Shown piece by piece: positions 22,601 to 34,600 of a stretch of 64,000 bases of DNA. The stretch comes from Stictocephala bisonia (taxonomy: Eukaryota; Arthropoda; Insecta; Hemiptera; Membracidae). A program made the position numbers and the translations under genes. Each line of letters starts with the position of its first letter. Position 1 is the first letter of the stretch. Location: assembly GCA_035578905.1 (NCBI GenBank), contig JAQJVL010000005.1:4556828-4620827 (forward strand), written 5' to 3'. The notes below the pieces were generated by a model. The model worked only from the letters and a program-made list of their open reading frames with translations, ran no database searches and was not told where the DNA came from.

Positions 22601-25600
22601 TAGTGATTCACTTGACGAAGTACACTGAGTGACGCACTGCGTTGTCAGGGGTTAGTGTTCGGTGGTCAGTTCAGTGTCCGGAGGGGCGACCTTTAACCCC
22701 GATTGTGCCAGTTGTAATGACTATCAAACGATAGTTCTCTGTGAATTCAACGTTATATGACCTAAATAATTTTACGAGAAAACTTTAATTATAAGACGAC
22801 GGGTCAGAAGTTTTCCTTAACGTATTATTTATTTTACTATTGTGTTTTTAGTTATACATTGTAATCTGTTAAAAATAAACCAACAGATTAATAGTCATAC
22901 AAAATATAAACATTTATAAATTGATTTCAGAAAAAGCTGCTTTTGAATTAGTTTTCAAGACTATAGCTATACAATATCCATAATGGGAAACGAAAAAGTT
23001 TAGAGAATTTTTATAAAATTATCTTATTAAAATACCAGTTAAGACAAATACCAGTACAACCACACTCCCGTACTCGTAGTGATGGAGTTATCTTACGACA
23101 TATACCAGTACATCCACACTCCCGTACTCGTAGTGAAGGAGTTATCTTACGACAAATACTAGTACATCCACACTCCCGTACTCGTAGTGAAGGGTTATCT
23201 TACGACAAATACCAGTACAACCACACTCCCGTACTCGTAGTGAAGGAGTTATCTTACGACAAATACCAGTACAACCACACTCCCGTACTCGTAGTGAAGG
23301 AGTTATCTTACGACAAATACCAGTACAACCACACTCCCGTACTCGTAGTGAAGGAGTTATCTTACGACAAATACCAGTACAACCACACTCCAGTACTCGT
23401 AGTGAAGGAGTTATTTTACGACAAATACCAGTACATCCACACTCCCGTACTCGTAGTAGAAGAGTTATCTTATGACATATACCAGTACATCCACACTCCC
23501 GTACTCGTAGTGAAGGAGTTTTTTACGACAAATAACAGTACACCCACACTCCCGTACTCGTAGTGAAGGAGTTATCTTACGACAAATACTAGTACATCCA
23601 CACTCCCGTCCTCGTAGTGAAGGGCTATCTTACGACAAATACCAGTACAACCACACTCCCGTACTCGTAGTGAAGGAGTTATCTTACGACAACACTCCCG
23701 TACTCGTAGTGGAAGAGTTATCTTACGACAAATACCAGTACAACCACACTCCCGTACTCGTAGTGAAGGAGTTATCTTACGACAAATACCAGTACAACCA
23801 CACTCCCGTACTCGTAGTGAAGGAATTATCTTACGACAAATACTAGTACATCCACACTCCCGTACTCGTAGTGAAGGAGTTATCTTACGACAAATACCAG
23901 TACAACCACACTCCCGTACTCGTAGTGAAGGAGTTATCTTACGACAAATACTAGTACATCCACTCTCCCGTACTCGTAGTGAAGGAGTTATTTTACGACA
24001 AATACCAGTACAACCACACTCCAATACTCATAGTGAAGGAATTATCTTACGACAAATACCAGTACAACCACACTCCCGTACTCGTAGTGAAGGAGTTATC
24101 TTACGACAAATACCAGTACATCCACACTCCCGTACTCGTAGTGAAGGAGTTATCTTACGACAAATACCAGTACATCCACACTCCCGTACTCGTAGCGAAG
24201 GAGTTATCTTACCACAAATACCAGTACAACCACACACCCGTACTCGTAGTGAAGGAGTTATTTTACGACAAATACCAGTACATCCACACTCCCGTACTCG
24301 TAGTGAAGGAGTTATCTTACGACAAATACTAGTACATCCACACTCCCGTACTCGTAGTGAAGGAGTTATCTTACGACAAATACCAGTACAACCACACTCC
24401 CGTACTCGTAGTGAAGGAGTTATCTTACGACAAATACCAGTACAACCACACTCCCGTACTCGTAGTGAAGGAGTTATTTTACGACAAATACTAGTACATC
24501 CACACTCCCGTACTCGTAGTGAAGGAGTTATCTTACGACAAATACCAGTACATCCACACTCCCGTACTCGTAGTGAAGGAGTTATCTTACGACAAATACC
24601 AGTACATCCACACTCCCGTACTCGTAGCGAAGGAGTTATCTTACCACAAATACCAGTACAACCACACACCCGTACTCGTAGTGAAGGAGTTATTTTACGA
24701 CAAATACCAGTACATCCACACTCCCGTACTCGTAGTGGAGGAGTTATCTTACGACAAATACCAGTACATCCACACTCCCGTACTCGTAGTGAAGGAGTTA
24801 TCTTATGCCATATACCGTTACATCCACACTCCCGTACTCGTAGTGAAGGAGTTATCTTACGACAAATACCAGTACAACCATACTCCCGTACTCGTAGTGA
24901 AGGAGTTATCTTACGACAAATACCAGTACAACCACACTCCCGTCCTCGTAGTGAAGGAGTTATCTTACGACAAATACCAGTACAACCACACTCCCGTCCT
25001 CGTAGTGAAGGAGTTATCTTACGACAATTACTAGTACATCCACACTCCCGTACTCGTAGTGAAGGACTTATTTTATGACATATACCAGTACATCCACACT
25101 CCCGTACTCGTAGTGAAGGAGTTATCTTACGACAAATACCAGTACAACCACACTCCCGTACTCGTAGTGAAGGAGTTATCTTACGACAAATACTAGTACA
25201 TCCACACTCCCGTACTCGTAGTGAAGGAGTTATTTTACGACAAATACCAGTACAACCACACTCCCGTACTCGTAGTGAAGGAGTTATCTTACGACAAATA
25301 CCAGTACAACCACACTCCCGTACTCGTAGTGGAAGAGTTATCTTACGACAAATACCAGTACATCCACACTCCCGTACTCGTAGTGAAGGAGTTATTTTAT
25401 GACAAATACTAGTACATCCACACTCCCGTACTCGTAGTGAAGGAGTTATCTTACGACAAATACCAGTACATCCACACTCCCGTACTCGTAGTGAAGGAGT
25501 TATCTTACGACAAATACCAGTACATCCACACTCTCGTACTCGTAGTGAAGGAGTTATTTTACGACAAATACCAGTACATCCACACTCCCGTACTCGTAGT

Positions 25601-28600
25601 GAAGGAGTTATCTTACGACATATACCAGTACATCCACACTCCCGTACTTATAGTGAAGGGGGTTTTTACGACAAATACCAGTACATCCACCCTCCTATAC
25701 TCGTAGTGAAGGAGTTATTTTACGACATATACCAGTACATCCACACTCCCGTACTCGTAGTGAAAGAGTTATCTTACGACATATACCAGTACCTCCACAC
25801 TCCCGTACTTATAGTGAATGGGTTTTTACCACAAATACCAGTACAACCACACTCCTGTACTCGTAGTGAAGGAGTTATCTTACGACATATACCAGTACAT
25901 CCACACTCCTGTACTCGTAGTGAAGGAGTTATCTTACGACATATACCAGTACATCCACACTCCCGTACTCGTAGTGGAAGAGTTATCTTACGACATATAC
26001 CAGTACATCCACACTCCCGTACTCGTAGTGAAGGAGTTATCTTACGACATATACCAGTACATCCACACTCCTGTACTCGTAGTGAAGGAGTTATCTTACG
26101 ACATATACCAGTACATCCACACTCCTGTACTCGTAGTGAAGGAGTTATCTTACGACATATACCAGTACATCCACACTCCTGTACTCGTAGTGAAGGAGTT
26201 ATCTTACGACATATACCAGTACATCCACACTCCCGTACTCGTAGTGGAAGAGTTATCTTACGACATATACCAGTACATCCACACTCCTGTACTCGTAGTG
26301 AAGGAGTTATCTTACGACATATACCAGTACATCCACACTCCCGTACTTATAGTGAAGGAGTTATCTTACGACAAATACCAGTACAACTACACTCCCGTAC
26401 TCATAGTGAAGGGTTTTTTACGACAAATACCAGCACATCCACCCTCCCGTACTTATAGTGAAGGGTTTTTACTACAAATACCAGCACATCCACACTCCTG
26501 TACTCGTAGTGAAGGATTTATCTTACGACATATACCAGTACATCCACACTCCTGTACTCGTAGTGAAGGATTTATCTTACGACATATACCAGTACCTCCA
26601 CACTCCTGTACTCGTAGTGAAGGAGTTATCTTAAAACAAATACGAGTACTTTCGTACTCTCGTACACGTAGTGAAGAAGTTATCTAACGACAAACAAATA
26701 AGTGTTTAAGATGACATACTTACCTCCTAACAGAAATTAATTTATGTTTATTTTTTTATTTTGGTTTTTATAAGTTAGTAAGTTGTATTATCCATGTAAA
26801 TTATATCCTTTAATAGTATAAGCTGTTTTAGAAAACCTTGTCAACATCTTAATAGTGTTCAAATAAGGGAAAATTAAAATTATAGAAATTGTTCGGATTA
26901 ACGAGGTTATACTAACCTACCATTTGATTTTCTTGTAGCATGCACTAGGCAGTTGAAGCTAGTGATTATTATGCAAGAAACGTTAATTCGGACAGGGTAA
27001 TTGTTCTAAGAGGAAGTACGGTGAACACGAGGAGGCCTTGGCATTACTTATGCGCGATGAGCACGACTCAGGGCCGTTGATGCTGATTAATACTCATTGC
27101 TTACATCGTTCAGCGTGCTCTACTATCTCCTAGAGTATCGGACTAAAGAATATTTATTTATATGAACAGAGTAAACTGTATATTCTTTAACTTATTAAAA
27201 CTTAAAACTTAAACTAATATACTTTTTGTATAATGTAAGTTGTAACATGGGTCAAGAGTTCACCACAATAGGCCTACAGAAGTACCTACGGTGTAACCCC
27301 TGGATTTTGGAAAGGACAATGAATTGTCAGTTATTCTGGAATATGACTTCTTTCAAACCATTTGATCTTTTCTGTAGCCTCAGTCTTTTTTTGGCTGATA
27401 AGGACTTGTGTAAAGTATTTAACAATATCCATAATAAACCACCAAATCCAGTGGTATTGAAATACACTACAGTGGTATTGACCCATCCACCCACCCGTAT
27501 ACGTTCAGTAGTATTGACCTACCCACCCCCATTCACGTACAGTGGCATTGAAATATACGATATATCACATACATGTCAATATCACTGTTCGTGTGCGGGT
27601 GGAAGGGTCAATACCACTGTACGTATATGGGTGGGAAGGTGGGTTAATACCACTGTACGTATATGGGTGGGAGGGTGGATGGGTTAATACCATTGTGGGT
27701 GTATTTTAATACCACTCTACGTGTATGGGTGGGAGGGTAGGTCAATACTACTGTAAATGTATAGGTGGGAGGGTCAATAAAACGTACGTGTATGGGTTGG
27801 AGGGTGGGTGGATCAATACCACTGTACGTGTATGGGTGGGAGGGTCAATAAAACGTACGTGTATGGGTTGGAGGGTGGGTGGATCAATACCACTGTACGT
27901 GTATGGGTGGGAGGGTGGGTGGGTCAATACCACTGTACGTATATGGATGGGAGGGTGGATGGGTTAATAGCATTGTACGTGTATTTCAGTACCACTGTAC
28001 GTGTATGGTTGGGTGGGTAGGTTAATACTACTGTACGTATATGGGTGGGAGGGTAGGTCAATACTACTGTAAATGTATAGGTGGGAGGGTCAATAAAACT
28101 GTAAGTGTATGGGTGGGAGGGTGGGTGGGTCAATACTACTGTACGTTTATGGGTGGGAGGTTGGGTCAATTTCACTGTACATATATGGTACAAATCCTTG
28201 ATTTTATCCCATTACCTTTTAAGAGTGCTTTCCATTGTTCTGTCATTTTATTGTTTGTGCAACATGTATTGGGATGGTTAGAGCAGACATTGAATATTAA
28301 AACGGAAATTTCTTTCTTGTGCAGGTATTAGGGGACAAACAAGAAGAACCTAGCGCCATCCTACAGTTTTTAAACGATATCAATGACAAGTTCCAAAATG
28401 CGACACACGCTGTTGAGGGCATCTTAGGCGTGGACATTCCCTCTACCCAAGCAGAGGTCAAGACAGCTCTTGAAGACAACCTGAACAAGCTCAAGTCAAA
28501 TGCTGAACATTTGCAAAAGAAGGTATTTCTCACATGTTATTGCTATTGTGTTTTACACTGTATTCATTTACTTGATTAAGGCATTGTTGATGACTTTGCT

Positions 28601-31600
28601 AAATATATAACAATGATGTGGTAACAAATAGGTGAATAAGGAACTGCATTTCTCTTACCTGAAATTATGATGAATGCTGCTTTGTCAAACTAGTTATATA
28701 TTTTTATTCTGTACAGATTCAAGTGAATTACAATAGATTATATTAGTTGTCTACATCAAATGTTGGCGTTGCTGGTCATAACTGGACCAGTGAAATGCTG
28801 TAGTACCACACTCAGCTGGTGGTCTGTAGCTACACGAGTTCCGACATTTACTACCTGCGTTCATTCCGGTGTCCCTTGGGTCCTAAACTATATATAGTAG
28901 TGCTCGAGTTACGACAATTTCAATCTCAATCCAAGAGTCTGCAGAGGAAGTCACTATATTAGATTTTTTCCCATAAGAGCAATGTTAAATGCGGAACGGC
29001 ACTGCAAGTTAATAATTTATCGGAAAATAATATATTTTACGTCGTCTGAAGGAGTATAATAGTAACTAGTGTATCAACGTTTTTACTGATCTAACACAAC
29101 CTAATCTAACCAACACAATCTAACCAACTTTTTGACAACCTAACCTAATCTACTTGAGGTTAGGTTAGGTTAGGTTAAGTGGTAGAGAGGACTCTATAGT
29201 CCTAACTTCGCCTCCAATAAAGCCATTTTTCATTTCAACTTTTTAATTTCTAAAAAAAATATTTATTTGTGATGAAATAACATCATTTACTTGATTAGTT
29301 TATGATTTTTATGGAAATACAAATGAACAATCAAAATTACTGAAATTTGATTTTATAGTACCTTTTACGCTCTTTCACACAATTTTAAAGTTATAATTGT
29401 CCGACAAATTGTTAAGTAACAGTAGTTGTTCGCATTTAAAATTGCTCTTATGGGAAAAATCCAATGCGGCGACTACCTCTGTACTCAGCAGACACTATCG
29501 ACTGTGTCAGCTGAGGCCGTCGACCATGGTGTTTTAATCCCACATGAATAATGTTATTTTCGAATCGGACTTACGATCACGCGTATCCAAACCAAACAGT
29601 TATTTTTAAACTTATTTTTCCAAACAAACTACATTTGATCAAGAATGAAATTGCGAGTTGGAAGTTCACTGCAATTTCCTTCAGAGTTTTGTGGAAAAAA
29701 ATATTAAAAAATGTTGAGTTTGAAGTTTATAATTTCATATATTTTTCAAAATTACACCTCATACACAACTGTTGGTCAATAAATAACGAAAAATATGGGT
29801 TCTAAAATAACGTTGTTCTTATGAGATTAAAACTAACATGGCCGACAGCTTCTGCAGATTCAGAGGCTTTCAGCTTATAGGCGGTGTACAAAAACTGCTA
29901 ACCTTTCTTTAATTACGTTTATTTTATTTCAGCATATTTTTTTACAAATAAAAAAGTACTAATATAACTCATATTCCGTCCTTTTACTATCAAGTCTGGA
30001 AACATTAAAAAAATTGTGTTTACTCTCTCAAAAATAATTGTTTCCGTGACAAATAAATAAAGTAGCCTCACCAAATATCGACAAAATTCCGAATTCACTA
30101 TTAACACCTAATAAATACAATAATTCCCTCCACAAAAAAAAATAATTAAAACACATTAAAAAATGTTCCACCAAATAAATGAGTAAATTAACTATACATT
30201 GAGGATGTGGAAAGGAGATTCCCTTTCTTGTATGACACCCCAAAGGTGGTATACTCATAATTCAAGAAGTACGAGTAGTGACTTTTATGAGCACTAGTCG
30301 GAGGCTCGTCTAAGTCCTTGTAGGTGCTCGAGCATCTACTTGAGGAACCTAGGGAGTAACTGTTGCAACTCGAGCACTAGTTGAAGGCTCCTCTAAACAC
30401 TTGTAGGGGATCGAGCACCTACTTGAGGAAGCTAGGGAGTAACTGTTGCAACTCGAGCACTAGTTGAAGGCTCCTCTAAACACTTGTAGGGGCTCGAGCA
30501 TCTACTTGAGGAACCTAGGGAGTAACTGTTGCAACTCGAGCACTAGTTGAAGGCTCCTCTAAACACTTGTAGGGGCTCGAGCATCTACTTGAGGAACCTA
30601 GGGAGTAACTGTTGCAACTCGAGCACTAGATGAAGGCTCCTCTAAACACTTGTAGGGGCTCAAGCATCTACTTGAGGAACCTAGGGAGTAACTGTTGCAA
30701 CTCGAGCACTAGTTGAAGGCTCCTCTAAACACTTGTAGGGGCTCAAGCATCTACTTGAGGAAGCTAGGGAGTAACTGTTGCAACTCGAGCACTAGTTGAA
30801 GGCTCCTCTAAACACTTGTAGGGGCTCAAGCATCTACTTGAGGAAGCTAGGGAGTAACTGTTGCAACTCGAGCACTAGTTGAAGGCTCCTCTAAACACTT
30901 GTAGGGGCTCGAGCATCTACTTGAGGAACCTAGGGAGTAACTGTTGCAACTCGAGCACTACTTGAAGGCTCCTCTAAACACTTGTAGGGGCTCGAGCATC
31001 TACTTGAGGACACCAGGTAATAACTGTCGCAACACCAGCACTAGTCGGAGGCTCGTCCAAGTCCTTGTAGGGGCTCGAGCATCTACTTGAGGAACCTAGG
31101 GAGTAACTGTTGCAACTCGAGCACTACTTGAAGGCTCCTCTAAACACTTGTAGGGGCTCGAGCATCTACTTGAGGAACCTAGGGAGTAACTGTTGCAACT
31201 CGAGCACTAGTTGAAGGCTCCTCTAAACACTTGTAGGGGCTCGAGTATCTACTTGAGGAACCTAGGGAGTAACTGTTGCAACTCGAGCACTAGTTGAAGG
31301 CTCCTCTAAACACTTGTAGTGGCTCGAGCATCTACTTGAGGAACCTAGGGAGTAACTGTTGCAACTCGAGCACTAGTTGAAGGCTCCTCTAAACACTTGT
31401 AGTGGCTCGAGCATCTACTTGAGGACACCAGGTAATAACTGTTGCAACTCGAGCACTAGTTGAAGGCTCCTCTAAACACTTGTAGTGGCTCGAGCATCTA
31501 CTTGAGGAAGCTAGGGAGTAACTGTTGCAACTCGAGCACTAGTTGAAGGCTCCTCTAAACACTTGTAGGGGCTCGAGCATCTACTTGAGGACACCAGGTA

Positions 31601-34600
31601 ATAACTGTCGCAACTCCAGCACTAGTCGGAGGCTCGTCCAAGTCCTTGTAGGGGCTCGAGCATCTACTTGAGGAAGCTATGGAGTAACTGTTGCAACTCG
31701 AGCACTAGTTGAAGGCTCCTCTAAACACTTGTAGGGGCTCGAGCATCTACTTGAGGAAGCTAGGGAGTAACTGTTGCAACTCGAGCACTAGTTGAAGGCT
31801 CCTGTAAACACTTGTAGGGGCTCGAGCATCTACTTGAGGAAGCTAGGGAGTAACTGTTGCAACTCGAGCACTAGTTGAAGGCTCCTCTAAACACTTGTAG
31901 GGGCTCGAGCATCTACTTGAGGACACCAGGTAATAACTGTCGCAACTCCAGCACTAGTCGGAGGCTCGTCCAAGTTCTTGTAGGGGCTCGAGCATCTACT
32001 TGAGGAAGCTATGGAGTAACTGTTGCAACTCGAGCACTAGTTGAAGGCTCCTCTAAACACTTGTAGGGGCTCGAGCATCTACTTGAGGAAGCTAGGGAGT
32101 AACTGTTGCAACTCGAGCACTAGTTGAAGGCTCCTCTAAACACTTGTAGAGGCTCGAGCATCTACTTGAGGAAGCTAGGGAGTAACTGTTGCAACTCGAG
32201 CACTAGTTGAAGGCTCCTCTAAACACTTGTAGGGGATCGAGCACCTACTTGAGGAAGCTAGGGAGTAACTGTTGCAACTCGAGCACTAGTTGAAGGCTCC
32301 TCTAAACACTTGTAGGGGATCGAGCACCTACTTGAGGAAGCTAGGGAGTAACTGTTGCAACTCGAGCACTAGTTGAAGGCTCCTCTAAACACTTGTAGAG
32401 GCTCGAGCATCTACTTGAGGAAGCTAGGGAGTAACTGTTGCAACTCGAGCACTAGTTAAAGGCTCCTCTAAACACTTGTAGGGGATCGAGCACCTACTTG
32501 AGGAAGCTAGGGAGTAACTGTTGCAACTCGAGCACTAGTTGAAGGCTCCTCTAAACACTTGTAGGGGATCGAGCACCTACTTGAGGAAGCTAGGGAGTAA
32601 CTGTTGCAACTCGAGCACTAGTTGAAGGCTCCTCTAAACACTTGTAGGGGATCGAGCACCTACTTGAGGAAGCTAGGGAGTAACTGTTGCAACTCGAGCA
32701 CTAGTTGAAGGCTCCTCTAAACACTTGTAGGGGATCGAGCACCTACTTGAGGAAGCTAGGGAGTAACTGTTGCAACTCGAGCACTAGTTAAAGGCTCCTC
32801 TAAACACTTGTAGGGGATCGAGCACCTACTTGAGGAAGCTAGGGAGTAACTGTTGCAACTCGAGCACTAGTTGAAGGCTCCTCTAAACACTTGTAGGGGC
32901 TCGAGCATCTACTTGAGGAAGCTAGGGAGTAACTGTTGCAACTCGAGCACTAGTTAAAGGCTCCTCTAAACACTTGTAGGGGATCGAGCACCTACTTGAG
33001 GAAGCTAGGGAGTAACTGTTGCAACTCGAGCACTAGTTGAAGGCTCCTCTAAACACTTGTAGGGGATCGAGCACCTACTTGAGGAAGCTAGGGAGTAACT
33101 GTTGCAACTCGAGCACTAGTTGAAGGCTCCTCTAAACACTTGTAGGGGATCGAGCACCTACTTGAGGAAGCTAGGGAGTAACTGTTGCAACTCGAGCACT
33201 AGTTGAAGGCTCCTCTAAACACTTGTAGGGGATCGAGCACCTACTTGAGGAAGCTAGGGAGTAACTGTTGCAACTCGAGCACTAGTTAAAGGCTCCTCTA
33301 AACACTTGTAGGGGCTCGAGCATCTACTTGAGGAAGCTAGGGAGTAACTGTTGCAACTCGAGCACTAGTTAAAGGCTCCTCTAAACACTTGTAGGGGCTC
33401 GAGTATCTACTTGAGAAACCTAGGGAGTAACTGTTGCAACTCGAGCACTAGTTGAAGGCTCCTCTAAACACTTGTAGGGGCTCGAGTATCTACTTGAGAA
33501 ACCTAGGGAGTAACTGTTGCAACTCGAGCACTAGTTGAAGGCTCCTCTAAACACTTGTAGGGGCTCGAGCATCTACTTGAGGGACTCAGGTATTAATTGT
33601 TTCAATTCAAGCACGCTGTTTTAGCATGGCTTCATTGTTTGGGATATTAGGATGAATGGATGAATTGTTTACAGAGCAACATAGTAGAAAGTGTTTCAAT
33701 GAAATTGGAAATGTAAGAATAGGATGACACATAAGGACAAATTAGTTGGAGCTGCACAATAAGCCATAGGAATGAGTAGCAGTAACGGTAAGTCACGGAC
33801 TTAGCTGTCTTTCAGCATCGACCTCAATGATGTTCAAGAGTGTCTGTGAGCTCAAAGTGGTATGAGGAAGGTAAGTTTCTTGGTCAAGAGTGTTAAGTAT
33901 ATGTTATAATGTCATTTGACATTTGTGGGTTGTCTGGGGATTGCAACAGTCGCAGAGCTGTAGGGAGGTCTTCCGATCAAGTGGTACTCTCACCTTAACT
34001 TGCCTTCTAATTTATCATTCAGCAGTTTTTATTTTTAAAAATAAGAATGAATTTCCTGTCTTAAAACACTGTTATAACACAAGACACAAAAATAATCTGG
34101 TAATCAATAAATTTAGATTGTCATTGTTCAAAAACTCACTATTTTACTTAGGACCAAAAATATTCAATTCTCTTCCACATCATATAAAAACCCAAAATAG
34201 CTCAAAATCATTTAAAACTATTTTAAAAGACTACTTGATCGGGAGAGCTTTTTATAGCCTTCAAGAAGCTCTCGAGGGGGCCCCATTTTGAGGCATACAG
34301 ATCGAAATGTCTAATGGTAATTGATGTACATAGATTTTTATTTTTATTTTAATCATTATTGTGACTTACACTTTACTTTAATTTATTTTAAATTTGTTGT
34401 TTATATTATGTATTTACTGACTTGCACAGAAAACTGTATAATGTTCAACTGTGTAAATAAAGAAATTGAATTGAATTGGTAAGCATGAGTTTTTTTCTTT
34501 TTTTCTGACTTTTGATTTGTGAAGTACATTTTTTGTGTGTGTGAACAAATACATCAAAGCTATTCAACATAATTAGAAATAACTAATATATTGTTTATAT

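Noticed and set aside
23240..26687. Series of 60-290-codon frames with an 18-residue repeat
   Set aside because: 54-bp array inside an intron; common CTAGTAC variants create stops throughout.
27226..27687. 153-codon + frame in intron 1
   Set aside because: Its second half is minisatellite and its first half has no recognisable content; it lies within an intron with good flanking splice sites.
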